A DNA stretch of 64,000 bases from Faecalispora sporosphaeroides DSM 1294 (GCA_000383295.1 KB911068.1:62001-126000), one strand, 5' to 3'; positions 8,841-18,119 are shown, counted from the stretch's first letter. Notes: a model not told the origin generated them from the sequence alone. Translations and numbers: made by a program.

Positions 8841-11524
8841 TTGTACCCCATCCTTTCCAGAGCAGTCATGACCGCTTCTCTTGATTTTGCCGTTCTGTCC
8901 TCAATCTCTCTAAGCGTATGCTCATAGCGTTTGGCAATGAGAAGTACCTTGGAAGACAGCATATTCAGCATCTGCTCAATCTCTCCTCTGACATCCGCTT
9001 CGAGTTTCGCCATCCACTTCATGTCAAAGAGCAGATATTTTATTTCTTCTACAGTAAGTTCCCCGTATTTGGCATGAACTTTGTCATCAAGGGCCTTTTG
9101 CGCTTCTTTTATAGCTTTGTCAGTTTCCTCTTTCTCTGTCATTTTAGCCTGATACGCAAGCAAAGCATCGTACTCTTCTTTATAAATATCGGGAACAACG
9201 GCGGAATCCATAGCAAGCTTTAATGCCACTTTCAGTTTGGCTTTTCCGAAAGTACCATTCTTGTTCCTGATGTCGAATTCAGCCAATGCCGGAGTTTTGC
9301 TGATGAGCGTCTCCATCTCGCCGATGTTTCCTTTGTCAAAGAGAGCCACCAGCTTTGTCATGGCATCCATAGCCACGGAGGTCTTCTTGCTTTCCAGTTC
9401 CTTCAGCCGCTTATTAAGATTTGCCTTCGGGATGCTGTCGCCCTTGTCATTGAGCGCTTCCTTAAGCAACCCGTCGTCGCCGGATTCTTCTTCACGCATT
9501 TCACCCAATTCGGCTTCCAGAGTTGCAGACTGTTCCCTTAAAGCATTGATGGCAGCCAGTTCTTCGGGAAAATAAACTGTCTCGATAACTTCTCTTGGGA
9601 TCAAAACACCATCAAAGGATTTCACTTTGGAGGTATCGTCTACGGAAACAGTTTCGCCGCTCTCGTCTTTGATTTTTTTCTGTGCATACTCGTATTCAAT
9701 TTCTCTGCCGGCCTCATAGCCATCAGCTTTAATAGCATATACATCATCCTGCAGCTTTGCATTCCAGTAATTCATCAGGCAGTCGTAAACGTCATAATTG
9801 TCAAGAAGCAGCGCTGGTTTATATGCATCCAAAAGAATGGAGGAGATGGTGCGAATAAGTTGCTTAGGGTTCGTTTCACTGTCAATATTCAGCAGAATGC
9901 TTTTGACTTCATCACGCCATTGTGTAAAAATTGTATCGACTTCGTTTCTTTTCTCGTTTTGCACATTGACGTCCTGCCGGATAGCTTCCTCTATATTTTC
10001 AGTGGGGAGGGCAAGATGGTAAATATTTTGCCGCTCGTCCGTGCAAATGAAGATTTTTTGCTTCAAAGCCGGAGAAATATTCCAAAGTCTCTTAAGCGAG
10101 TCAATATCCGTTCCCGGAATACCGCCTTTCAAGTGTGCAGCAATATTCTGCGGCAATGTATCATCAATCTTTTGTATGTAACGGGGTACATTCAAATTGC
10201 CGGCATTTTTCTCCAGAATATCTGTGTATTTCACAAAACGGGAATAGCCTTCGATTGTTTCTTGGTTATTAAAGGTTCGGACAATCTTCTCAATATCCTG
10301 CTCACGCAGTCTGTTCTTATTACCATCCTTCTTAAAACCACGGCTTGCGTCTATTAGGAAGATTCCCTCTCTTGTATCCGCATTCTCTTTGTCAATGATA
10401 ACAATGCAGGCGGGGATGCCGGTGCCGTAAAAGAGGTTTGCCGGAAGGCTGACAATGCCTTTAATATATCGTTTCTTAAGAATTGCAATACGGATTGTTT
10501 CTTCAGAATTACCCCTGAACAATATGCCGTGAGGCATGATGATGCCTGCTTTGCCATTGCTGTCAAGTGATTTCAGAACGTGTAAAAACCAGGCATAGTC
10601 TCCATTCTTTTCGGGAGGAATGCCGTATCCGTCAAAACGTTTATATTTATCTTCTGTTGTTTTGATACCATCGCTCCATGATTTGTCCGAGAAGGGGGGA
10701 TTCATGACAATAAAGTCAAACTTTTTGAGCTCTCCAAAATCGTCTGTAAAAGCGGGGGAAGCCAGGGTGTTGCCTTTTTTAATTTCACCTGTACCTTTTT
10801 GGTGGAGAATCAAATTCATTCTTGCTAAGCCCGCTGTAGCGTTATCTTTCTCTTGCCCGAAAATGGTTACAATTGAATCGTCATTTTCATCTACTGGCGC
10901 TTCATCTGCGGCACGAATCAGTAGGCTGCCGCTACCTGCCGCAGGATCGTACAAGGTCCATTTCTTTGTTGGTGTCTGCTTGATGTTGCCAATCCCGATC
11001 AGTCTTGCAATAATACGGGAAACCTCACTCGGCGTGTAGAACTGCCCCTTGCTCTTGCCAGATTCCTGGGCAAATTTCATCATAAAGTATTCATAAGCAT
11101 CCCCGATGATATCATCGCCACTCGCTCTGTTATTCTTGAAGTCGATCGCCTGATTCTGGAATACGGCAATTAAGCCGGATACCTTGTCCACCAATTCCTT
11201 GCCGGAACCCAACTCATCCGGATTATTAAAGCTGACATCAGGAAGTGAGCCTTGCAGCTTGTTATCCTCCAAGAATCTCTGGATAATTTTGTCTACACGT
11301 TCTCCAACATCACTCTTTCCTTTTGCTTTGACTAAATCATCAAAAGATGCACCGTTACTGATTTTAAACTCCGCAAACGGCTGCCCTTTATACCTGTCCG
11401 ATACATACTTAAAGAACAACAACACAAGCACATAATCTTTATACCGAGCTGGTTCAACGCCGCCCCTTAATTTATTGCAAGCCTCCCACAAAAGGGAATA
11501 CAATTCTGATTTTTTCACGGCCAT
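8834..11524 (-). CDS. hsdM: Type I N6-adenine methyltransferase subunit, long form
   Basis: 896 residues, much longer than the usual 500-550. SAM motif I is DPAAGSGS (193-200) and catalytic motif IV is NPPF (275-278). GQFYTPSEVSRII is the conserved HsdM N-terminal helix. The extra C-terminal part (about 540-896) is rich in charged coil segments (LRELESKK-type, KEETDKAIKEAQK) and probably arms for holding HsdS; such extensions are known in a subgroup. First gene of the operon, 62 bp after a small HTH gene. Confidence 0.93.
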   Translation of the reverse strand: MAVKKSELYSLLWEACNKLRGGVEPARYKDYVLVLLFFKYVSDRYKGQPFAEFKISNGASFDDLVKAKGKSDVGERVDKIIQRFLEDNKLQGSLPDVSFNNPDELGSGKELVDKVSGLIAVFQNQAIDFKNNRASGDDIIGDAYEYFMMKFAQESGKSKGQFYTPSEVSRIIARLIGIGNIKQTPTKKWTLYDPAAGSGSLLIRAADEAPVDENDDSIVTIFGQEKDNATAGLARMNLILHQKGTGEIKKGNTLASPAFTDDFGELKKFDFIVMNPPFSDKSWSDGIKTTEDKYKRFDGYGIPPEKNGDYAWFLHVLKSLDSNGKAGIIMPHGILFRGNSEETIRIAILKKRYIKGIVSLPANLFYGTGIPACIVIIDKENADTREGIFLIDASRGFKKDGNKNRLREQDIEKIVRTFNNQETIEGYSRFVKYTDILEKNAGNLNVPRYIQKIDDTLPQNIAAHLKGGIPGTDIDSLKRLWNISPALKQKIFICTDERQNIYHLALPTENIEEAIRQDVNVQNEKRNEVDTIFTQWRDEVKSILLNIDSETNPKQLIRTISSILLDAYKPALLLDNYDVYDCLMNYWNAKLQDDVYAIKADGYEAGREIEYEYAQKKIKDESGETVSVDDTSKVKSFDGVLIPREVIETVYFPEELAAINALREQSATLEAELGEMREEESGDDGLLKEALNDKGDSIPKANLNKRLKELESKKTSVAMDAMTKLVALFDKGNIGEMETLISKTPALAEFDIRNKNGTFGKAKLKVALKLAMDSAVVPDIYKEEYDALLAYQAKMTEKEETDKAIKEAQKALDDKVHAKYGELTVEEIKYLLFDMKWMAKLEADVRGEIEQMLNMLSSKVLLIAKRYEHTLREIEDRTAKSREAVMTALERMGYKW

Positions 11525-11585
11525 AATCCTCTTTTAATCTCCATTCTAATTTGTGTGATTTACGTTTTCATCAAATCTATGGTGT

Positions 11586-11780
11586 TTATTCCATAGCACT
11601 TTTTCCGCTTTTTACCCAATTATCAAGCTCTGAGATCTTGAATTTCCACTGCTTTCCTATTTTGTGGGCAGGGATTCCTTTGTCTTTTCTTATCCAGTCC
11701 CTTACTGTAACAGGCTTTACCCCTAAATAGGTAGCTGCTTCATCAATATTAATCCAATTGTCATTGATAATATCGCTCAT
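11586..11780 (-). CDS. Excisionase/MerR-type HTH protein ahead of hsdM
   Basis: 64 residues of one winged-HTH module: IDEAATYLGVKPVTVRDWIR, then PAHKIGKQWKFKISELDNWV. This is the excisionase-type (helix_turn_helix_17) fold. It is the first gene before hsdM on the same strand, so it may control the restriction operon or be a remnant of an integration module. No cognate recombinase is nearby. Confidence 0.75.
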   Translation of the reverse strand: MSDIINDNWINIDEAATYLGVKPVTVRDWIRKDKGIPAHKIGKQWKFKISELDNWVKSGKSAME

Positions 11781-12177
11781 TTTTTCACCTCATCGAGCTT
11801 CTGATAGCTATAAAAATTCACATTCAAGTATACTATAAAATTTGTAGGTTTACAACTGGTTTGATAATATTTGCTTGTGTTTGTTATTATAATTATGATG
11901 CCAAATGTACTCCGTTAAAATTAGAGCAGTGGACTTTTTGTTGTATCTACCAACATCATCAACGAAAAGCTCGGAAACAGACGAACGGTTTCCATCCCGA
12001 CTCTTGAAAAAATCGGCTCGATCAAGTGCGGATTCCAGGAAATTCGCTTTGCAGTGCAATCGGTATTGCCATGACATGCTATGGTACTTCAAAACAAAAA
12101 ATCGAAGCGGGGCCTTTGCATAAATCCACTCGGGCCATCGCTTCAATTTTAAGAATAGTATATATACAGTCTATTTC
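11781..12177. other. AT-rich gap with degraded coding traces
   Basis: No intact gene is supported. On the plus strand a broken frame around 11930-12075 reads STNIINEKLGNRRTVSIPTL followed by EKIGSIKCGF and a stop. Its source is not recognised. The left part (11780-11900) is very AT-rich and may hold the promoter of the hsd operon. This gap marks the right boundary of the restriction island. Confidence 0.4.
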
Positions 12178-13173
12178 TCATTTGCGTGCACATTCTGCAA
12201 CCAAGTTTTTAAGAGCGGATGATTCATTTTGCCATACACGCTCATTTGGATTTTTGATAATGACATTGTCGTATGAAATGCAGTTTCTTCCGCTTTTTTT
12301 GGCATGATATAAAGCCATGTCCGCACGATTATAAAACTCTTTTAGCGAATCGCCTGTCTGTGGTATACCAGTTTCGATTCCTATGCTTACGGATAAGCAT
12401 TTATATGATCCTGGGCATGCCTTAACTTTTAAGCTGGAAAGTGATGAAAGGAGATTCTGTGCCATTTCTACAATATGGTCGTTATCTATATCCTGAAGGA
12501 AAATTAAGAACTCATCCCCGCCGATTCGGCCTATAATATCGGTTTCTCTTTTAAAACATATTTTTATGCTGTGTGCAATTTGTTTTAGAATGTCATCGCC
12601 TTTCAAATGACCCAGTGTGTCATTGTAGCTTTTGAAATAGTCAACATCTATTAAGAGAAAACCGACATTTTTCTTTTTGCGTTTGCAAAATGCCCAAGCC
12701 GTAGGCAATGCTTGTTCCAGACCGTTTCGATTAAGGAGCTGTGTCAAATTATCAGTAGTCGCTTCAATCTCCAGATGGCTCAGCGTCTCAATTTCATGGA
12801 TAGCTGCCCGAATAAAATTGTGGGCAATCTTTCTGGAGACCCCAAGTACACATGTATTAATCAAAATAAGAATGACAAATGACTGAGGATGTATTTGTTT
12901 ATAAACGAACTGCACGGTTACGATGGCTGTTGCCATAAAAAACAGCAACACGGCATTTCTGCCCGGAAGCACGAACAGTAAAGAAGATAAAATAAGGAGT
13001 GCAGAACAAAGCACCGCAAAGCGCGTGGGCAGAGTTTCATTCCCAAGCGACGGAAATAACAGCAGAATTGCCGTTATTATGACGATAGGAATGGCTATGA
13101 CGATCCTCTGCCTATTGTAGCTTTTAATTTTATCTTTGAGTTGTTTTTCATTAAAATTTTTGTTATCTACCAT
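12178..13173 (-). CDS. Membrane diguanylate cyclase (GGDEF protein)
   Basis: 331 residues. Four to five hydrophobic segments occupy about residues 24-125 (IVIAIPIVIITAILLLF, FAVLCSALLILSSLLFVL and others). A GGDEF domain follows from DNLTQLLNRNG to the C-terminus, with the intact active motif RIGGDEF. It should make cyclic di-GMP from GTP at the inner face of the membrane. No RxxD inhibitory site is obvious just before GGDEF. GGGGAAG lies before the start. On an ICE carrying a pilus it might tune attachment, but that link is inference. Confidence 0.9.
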   Translation of the reverse strand: MVDNKNFNEKQLKDKIKSYNRQRIVIAIPIVIITAILLLFPSLGNETLPTRFAVLCSALLILSSLLFVLPGRNAVLLFFMATAIVTVQFVYKQIHPQSFVILILINTCVLGVSRKIAHNFIRAAIHEIETLSHLEIEATTDNLTQLLNRNGLEQALPTAWAFCKRKKKNVGFLLIDVDYFKSYNDTLGHLKGDDILKQIAHSIKICFKRETDIIGRIGGDEFLIFLQDIDNDHIVEMAQNLLSSLSSLKVKACPGSYKCLSVSIGIETGIPQTGDSLKEFYNRADMALYHAKKSGRNCISYDNVIIKNPNERVWQNESSALKNLVAECARK

Positions 13174-13214
13174 GATCTTCCCCTAAGCAAAATGTGTATC
13201 TTGTGATTTTAAAT

Positions 13215-13478
13215 TTAAAAATTGTTGCTTTGTGGCAAGTTGGTATTGTTGTCTATACCAAGCTGTGCTCGATATTCCAGATGTTCCTGCTCCAGCCGTT
13301 TCCATTCCTCATCTGCCGTCTCAAATTCTGATAGGGCTTGCTTCATCTGAGGTGAGTCATAGGGAACCTTTTTCTCTACCAACCGGCGAAGTTTTTCTCT
13401 GCGTTTTTCTACTGTCAAACCTAAAGTATATAATTTTCCTGCTTGTTTAATCAGTTTTGCTTCCTCTTTTGTTGTCAT
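13215..13478 (-). CDS. Small coiled-coil protein, 87 aa
   Basis: Nearly all-helical and highly charged: LIKQAGKLYTLGLTVEKRRE then KRLEQEHLEYRAQLG. AAGGGG lies before the ATG. It resembles short DUF3847-type proteins of Firmicute mobile elements, though I cannot confirm the family. An operator-like repeat and a -10 TATAAT lie just upstream. Confidence 0.6.
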   Translation of the reverse strand: MTTKEEAKLIKQAGKLYTLGLTVEKRREKLRRLVEKKVPYDSPQMKQALSEFETADEEWKRLEQEHLEYRAQLGIDNNTNLPQSNNF

Positions 13479-13496
13479 CTCTATCCCCTTGTAATG

Positions 13497-13526
13497 TAAC
13501 TATGTAGTTATTTATGTATCATTATA
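13497..13526 (-). promoter_or_regulatory. Promoter -10 and operator-like palindrome
   Basis: On the minus strand TATAAT lies at 13526-13521. Just downstream is TAACTA-TG-TAGTTA (13497-13510), a perfect 6-bp inverted repeat that would overlap the transcript start. It is a plausible binding site for one of the nearby HTH regulators. Confidence 0.5.
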
Positions 13527-13607
13527 AGCTACAAACGAGATAAAAGCAAGACAACCAGGACAAGAAAAGGAGCCTCTTTTCAGGGACTCCCCTTCGTTTG
13601 TTGGGTT

Positions 13608-13940
13608 TTATTCCTTTGTGGTGGTGTGCCGGATCATTACCTCCACCATTTCATTGATCATATCAATCTGGTCTGGTTCCAAATGCTTTAGCTGCTTGCC
13701 GAGCTGCTCCACGCTGTCAGGTATAACAGGGTGCTCCAGAAGATCTCCCAGCAGATAATCTGCCGAAGTCCCCAGTACGTTGCATATCTTCAGAAAAAGA
13801 GAAAAGCTGGGCAGGCTGCCGCCGCTTTCGATTCTGCGGATATGCACTGCATTCACTCCACACAGTTCCGATAGCTGTTCAGAGGTTAAGCCCTTGCTTT
13901 TTCGCAATTGGTTGATTCTTTTTCCCAATGCCTGCCGCAT
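13608..13940 (-). CDS. XRE-family repressor
   Basis: 110 residues. An N-terminal HTH_3 domain reads LGKRINQLRKSKGLTSEQLS then ELCGVNAVHIRRIESG, with the usual LLKICNVLGTSADYLL-type end. The C-terminal 40 residues form a helix (EQLGKQLKHLEPDQIDMINE) likely for dimerisation. It is a candidate controller of the transfer region or the neighbouring small genes. Confidence 0.85.
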   Translation of the reverse strand: MRQALGKRINQLRKSKGLTSEQLSELCGVNAVHIRRIESGGSLPSFSLFLKICNVLGTSADYLLGDLLEHPVIPDSVEQLGKQLKHLEPDQIDMINEMVEVMIRHTTTKE

Positions 13941-14103
13941 TCAATTCTCACCTCTCTTTTGTAACATCAAAATTTTATTTGTATATTCTTAGTCTACAAA
14001 AATAGTGTTTCCACAAATAGCGCCCACTATGTTACATAAAAACATATAAAGATACACTTTCTTCTTTTTCTGTAATGATCTTTTTCTTAGAGTGAGAGGT
14101 TCT

Positions 14104-14181
14104 GGTGGGTCCACAGTGAGCCCCACCTCGGTTCAGCGAAAGAACAGAATATCCCCTTGGCGGGAAATTCGTTCTTTCGCT
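14104..14181. repeat. Two hairpins closing the VirD4-side transcript
   Basis: GGTGGG (14104-14109) pairs with CCCACC (14122-14127). AGCGAAAGAAC (14135-14145) and GTTCTTTCGCT (14171-14181) form a perfect 11-bp inverted repeat with a 25-nt loop. They lie within 92 bp past the last gene of the mobilisation run and may act as processing or termination structures; no clear T-run follows. Confidence 0.5.
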
Positions 14182-14194
14182 ATACCAAAGGCTG

Positions 14195-14458
14195 CTATTT
14201 TATTAAAAATCGGTTGGATGTATTGCTGCCATTCTCACGGAAGCGTGCTTCTTTTTCAATCAGCCCGGCTTTGATCAGATCATGCAGAGCACGCTTGACA
14301 GTACTGCGGGAAAGCTGCAAATCTGAGGCAATAGTCCTTACTGCAGGCCAGCAGTCCGAGCCTTTTCCGGCACGGTCACAGAGGTATATATAAACTGTCC
14401 TCGCCCGATGTGGAAGCTCATCCGGCGAGGCTGTGTAAATGTGGTTAAAGTAACTCAT
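14195..14458 (-). CDS. Winged-helix DNA-binding protein (HTH_36 type)
   Basis: 87 residues: ARTVYIYLCDRAGKGSDCWP, then VRTIASDLQLSRSTVKRALH, then LIKAGLIEKEARFRENG. This is the HTH_36 fold of replication-initiator-like proteins found beside virD4 in this ICE type. It starts 11 bp downstream of virD4. It may regulate the transfer run or help single-strand replication (inference). Confidence 0.8.
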   Translation of the reverse strand: MSYFNHIYTASPDELPHRARTVYIYLCDRAGKGSDCWPAVRTIASDLQLSRSTVKRALHDLIKAGLIEKEARFRENGSNTSNRFLIK

Positions 14459-14469
14459 GGGAACCTCCT

Positions 14470-16293
14470 TTACGTTTTGAGGATGGAGCGGCGGCGTATT
14501 GTGCTTTCAGAAGGTTCTGCCACCGGCGTATGAAGGGTACCTGTTCCGGCTGGCGGTTCTAATATTTCTCCGGTTTCTTCATCCACCGTAAAACAGGCTG
14601 TGTGCTTACGGACGATATTTTCCTCCAGCGTCTGCTTGTCGGCATATACCACCTTTCGGTACGCCTTTTCTTCTACGGTATAATCCTCACCGAAACGGAT
14701 TCCCCAATCACGAAACAGCCGCAGTTTAGTCCGCATGGGATGGGTACCGGTTTTCATGACCACAAAATTACCTTTGGGAATAGATTTCAGTTCATCCGGC
14801 GTCATCAGCGGACGCTCAATCATTTGCAGGGACTGGCTGGGATCATTCTTGCCCCGGCTGACGGAGCCGCTCATGACGGTTCTGGAACCCATTGCCTTGC
14901 TCAGCACTTCGGCGGTCTGGCTGTTGGGAGCGAAACCACCAAAGATGGTATCCTGGCAGTTATCTACGATGATTTCCGAACCCTCCTTGCCATAATTTTT
15001 TTCAAGCTGACCGAAGGACTGGATAATTGGCACCATAGAAAGGCGGCGGGAACGGCTGGCTGAAAAAATCAGTTCCAGCGACTCGATGGCCGGGAGCGTT
15101 CCAAGTTCGTCGCAATAGAATATCACGCGGTTTTTCAGCTTCCCGCCGTTTTCATCCGCAACCGCAAGAATTTCTCGGTAGAGCTGCTGAATCATAAGCG
15201 ATACCATAAAATATTTGGTCAGATCTTCTTCCGGAAGGACGATAAAAAGTGCGGACTTTTCATTACAGAATTTTTCCGCATCAATGGCTGTTTCAAAACA
15301 AAGGATTTGCTCCATTTCACTGTCAAGAAATGAGTTGAGCCGGGAAAGTACGGTAGAGAGCACCGATGCCATGGCCTGTTCCGCAGAGTTGAGGGCGGCG
15401 CCTGCAAACCAGCGGGCTTTGTGATTTGATGGCAGCTTATCCATGAGGAGCTGAAACTGACTCTTGCCCTTTACCTTGCTTGGGGCAAGCAGATCCTGCA
15501 CCAGCTTGAACACACTGATGATGTGACGGCAGTCTACCTTTTTACCATCCATTTCAACCGGCGGCAGATATTCGGCAATCAGGAGAATAACCGAGGACAG
15601 GAGTCCCTCGGCTGCATCGTAGAAGAACTGATTTTGTCCGTAATTTTCACCGCTGGCATTGATAATGGTTTTGGCAATGATTTTTGCGTATTTTTCGGCT
15701 TTCGCTTTTGCCACGAGATTTTTTTCATCGGCAAGGTATTGATCCATGTAGGTATTGACCAAATGGAGCATATTGTTGCCGTCTGAACGAGTGGGGTTTC
15801 TGAGATCAATAACAGCCACATGGTAGCCATAGTGGTCATGGGCAATGGCGCCATATTTTCGATAGAGATCACCCTTGGTATCGGTGGTCAGAAAGCTCAT
15901 ACCGGAAGCGCAGGCATACTCCAAATTGGGATATAAAAAGAATGCTGTCTTGCCCACACCGGATGCGCCAATCATAAGGCAGTGGACATCATCGGTATCC
16001 ACCAGTGCCGTCACTTTGTTCTTCGTTCCCGTGCTGCCAAGGATGATGCCCTGCTCATCTATGGAGGGAAGACACTGCCCCTGCCGCCACAGTTCCGGCT
16101 GGAATGGGATGTGCCGATATGTCGCTTTGACTTCCTGCTTAGTGGCAAAACGTGCGGTACCGTGCTGGCCATCGCCCACCGTGCGAGACTTGATTCCGTT
16201 GAGTGTGTAATAATGCGCCAAAAGTGAAAGACCGCCGATGACGAGAAACATCACGGCGGTCGCTGCGATCAGAATATAGATTTGGGATGACAC
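14470..16293 (-). CDS. VirD4/TraG-type coupling protein
   Basis: 607 residues from a GTG start at 16293 (AAAGGAG 8 nt upstream); the ATG at 16341 lacks a ribosome site. One or two membrane helices near the N-terminus (IYILIAATAVMFLVIGG). Walker A GASGVGKT (about 109-116), Walker B region VIFYCDELGTLPAIESLE, and the Q-containing motif IIQSFGQLEKNYG. It is the CD1115-like VirD4 ATPase that brings the relaxase-DNA complex and protein substrates to the T4SS. It is the likely receptor of any C-terminal secretion tail (see findings). Confidence 0.95.
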   Translation of the reverse strand: MSSQIYILIAATAVMFLVIGGLSLLAHYYTLNGIKSRTVGDGQHGTARFATKQEVKATYRHIPFQPELWRQGQCLPSIDEQGIILGSTGTKNKVTALVDTDDVHCLMIGASGVGKTAFFLYPNLEYACASGMSFLTTDTKGDLYRKYGAIAHDHYGYHVAVIDLRNPTRSDGNNMLHLVNTYMDQYLADEKNLVAKAKAEKYAKIIAKTIINASGENYGQNQFFYDAAEGLLSSVILLIAEYLPPVEMDGKKVDCRHIISVFKLVQDLLAPSKVKGKSQFQLLMDKLPSNHKARWFAGAALNSAEQAMASVLSTVLSRLNSFLDSEMEQILCFETAIDAEKFCNEKSALFIVLPEEDLTKYFMVSLMIQQLYREILAVADENGGKLKNRVIFYCDELGTLPAIESLELIFSASRSRRLSMVPIIQSFGQLEKNYGKEGSEIIVDNCQDTIFGGFAPNSQTAEVLSKAMGSRTVMSGSVSRGKNDPSQSLQMIERPLMTPDELKSIPKGNFVVMKTGTHPMRTKLRLFRDWGIRFGEDYTVEEKAYRKVVYADKQTLEENIVRKHTACFTVDEETGEILEPPAGTGTLHTPVAEPSESTIRRRSILKT

Positions 16294-16375
16294 AGGAAAC
16301 TCCTTTCTTCTAATGGTAAGTCGTGATAAAATAAAGACCATGAAAACTATGGGTTATATATGAAGGAGACTCACA

Positions 16376-16921
16376 ATGGACAGAGAATTATTATTGCTTA
16401 ACAGCAAATTGGATTATCACTTGTTTCTTTACAAACAGCTTACGGATCAAATATTATCCATTCAAAAATTTGTGCAGCAAAATAAAATTGTAAGCTACGA
16501 AGCGATGCTGGCTAATGAAACGCTTCGGGATGCACTGCTACTGAAATTTATCCTTTTTCAGCGCACTATTAAAAAGGTCGGCATCTCAACCCTGGAGAGC
16601 CGTTATAAGATGCGTCTGAAATCGTTCCCCTGGCTGGATGCAGAGTACTTTGACCAAAACTGTGTGGTACACTACGACTGCGTATGGTCGCTTTTGCAGA
16701 ATATAAAGCCTCTGAAAAGACAAATTGAGCGCATAAAAAAATACGACGATGCCCGGTATGAGGAGCATGGCGAGGATATACGCTGTAGTTTCTGCGGCAA
16801 GAGTCAGCAGGAGGTGAATCGCATCATTGCCGGGACTCATGAAGCGATCTGCAATGAATGCGTTCAGCTTTGCTCCGAAGTTCTGGAAGAGTTTGCCACA
16901 GAGGAAAAAGAGAAAACCTGA
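16376..16921 (+). CDS. Protein ending in a ClpX-type zinc finger, no ATPase
   Basis: 181 residues on the strand opposite to its neighbours, with AAGGAG before the ATG. The first 130 residues are helical ([20 protein letters not shown]) and not recognised. Residues about 135-172 are a ClpX N-terminal zinc domain: [17 protein letters not shown], then [14 protein letters not shown], with the two CxxC pairs. ClpX itself has an AAA+ domain after this finger; here the protein stops. It may bind ClpX substrates or adaptors, or compete with ClpX (inference). It lies between virD4 and the primase-like gene. Confidence 0.8.
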   Translation: MDRELLLLNSKLDYHLFLYKQLTDQILSIQKFVQQNKIVSYEAMLANETLRDALLLKFILFQRTIKKVGISTLESRYKMRLKSFPWLDAEYFDQNCVVHYDCVWSLLQNIKPLKRQIERIKKYDDARYEEHGEDIRCSFCGKSQQEVNRIIAGTHEAICNECVQLCSEVLEEFATEEKEKT

Positions 16922-16961
16922 TTTTGAGGACAGGTGGGACAGTATATAGCTGGCCTTTTTG

Positions 16962-17906
16962 CTATGCCATCCTCATCTCAAATCCACCCTGTTTTTGTTG
17001 CGTCATACACACCAAATCATCATTCCAATCTTTCCCCTGGGAGATACGCCGCTCATATGCATATCCTTTTTCCGCAAGCTGATTTTTCAACCGTTCGCTT
17101 GCCTTGTGTCCGGCCTCATCGTTATCCAAGCAAAACGATACATGGGATATATACGGGCATTGTTCCAGCATCCACATCATTGCCTGACAGCCGACACCGC
17201 AAAGAGCCACATAGCTATGCCGTTGCCAGTCCTTTGGACATAGCGTAATGTAGGACAGCATATCCACCGGCGCTTCAAAGACGTATAAGTCATCGCTTTT
17301 TCCAAGCCAGTGAAAGCTGTACCGTGGATCGCTGCCATCCACATTTCCTTTGAAGCTGACGCCCTCGGTATAGAGACCGCGCTTATGAGCGTGCCTGGCA
17401 GTGCCAGTTTCATCCACACCTACAAACACAGCGTTATGGTACTCTTTAGCACCGTCCTTGGATCTTTCGCAGCTCTCATACAGGAGCTTTGCCTTGGCAA
17501 AGTAATTGACTACTTCACGGTCAATGCACCTGGTTTTTACCAGATAGGCATAGACGCGGCGCATGTCACTGTGGGGCCTCGGAAGCGAAAATGTTTTTTT
17601 CGTTTCCTGTATCTTTTGTGAGACAGGACGGTAGGATTCGCCTTGTTCACCGCCCAACAGCATAGTCATGGCTTCGGGAAAAGAGAGCCCATAAAACTGC
17701 CGCACAAAGTCAATGGCATACCCGCCTTTCTCTGCGGAGTGATCATACCACTCGTTTCCACGGATGGTGATACTGTGATCGGAAGCCAGCCTTTTATCCC
17801 GGCCGCTGGGCAGCAGCTTTTCTCCGTGCCGCTGGAGGAAATCCACAAGGTCCACATTATTGGCACGGCATTTTTGATCATCTGTAAAATGCACATACAC
17901 GCCCAT
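16962..17906 (-). CDS. DUF3991/Toprim primase-like protein
   Basis: 314 residues. The N-terminus has a short primase-like fold (VDLVDFLQRHGEKLLPSGRD, GNEWYDHSAEKGG), the middle is DUF3991-like, and the C-terminus is Toprim: YVFEAPVDMLSYITL (Glu) and VSFCLDNDEAGHKASER (DxD). Such proteins are thought to prime the transferred strand. AGGAGG precedes the ATG. The C-terminus QGGFEMRMA is Met-rich like other ICE proteins here. It lies downstream of the relaxase. Confidence 0.85.
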   Translation of the reverse strand: MGVYVHFTDDQKCRANNVDLVDFLQRHGEKLLPSGRDKRLASDHSITIRGNEWYDHSAEKGGYAIDFVRQFYGLSFPEAMTMLLGGEQGESYRPVSQKIQETKKTFSLPRPHSDMRRVYAYLVKTRCIDREVVNYFAKAKLLYESCERSKDGAKEYHNAVFVGVDETGTARHAHKRGLYTEGVSFKGNVDGSDPRYSFHWLGKSDDLYVFEAPVDMLSYITLCPKDWQRHSYVALCGVGCQAMMWMLEQCPYISHVSFCLDNDEAGHKASERLKNQLAEKGYAYERRISQGKDWNDDLVCMTQQKQGGFEMRMA

Positions 17907-17917
17907 GGTCGCACCTC

Positions 17918-18037
17918 CTACCTGTGGCGATTGCCGATTCTATGAAAAAAAGCCGCCCTTTTTACAGGATGGCAATGGTTCTGAAGCAATTTTTTCTTGA
18001 TAAATGTCCGTTTCATTTTATCTTTCTGTTTTTTCAC
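17918..18037 (-). CDS. 39-aa basic peptide between relaxase and primase genes
   Basis: A GTG at 18037, 7 nt after GGAGGATAACC, opens a 39-codon frame starting MKKQKDKMKRTFIKKK and ending FFHRIGNRHR. Sixteen Lys/Arg/His in the first 30 residues make it strongly cationic. Its stop is 12 bp before the primase start, on whose ribosome site it ends, so translational coupling is plausible. Function unknown; nucleic-acid binding is a guess. Confidence 0.5.
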   Translation of the reverse strand: MKKQKDKMKRTFIKKKLLQNHCHPVKRAAFFHRIGNRHR

Positions 18038-18119
18038 GGTTATCCTCCAATCGATATAATGATTTGCAAGTCCCGGAGCACCTGCTCAAAATCTTTTATT
18101 TTTCCAGTAAACCAAATGC

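Noticed and set aside
11850-12146. 98-aa minus-strand ORF in the gap before the GGDEF gene
   Set aside because: No ribosome site, unusual composition, and the opposite strand carries a better though broken frame.
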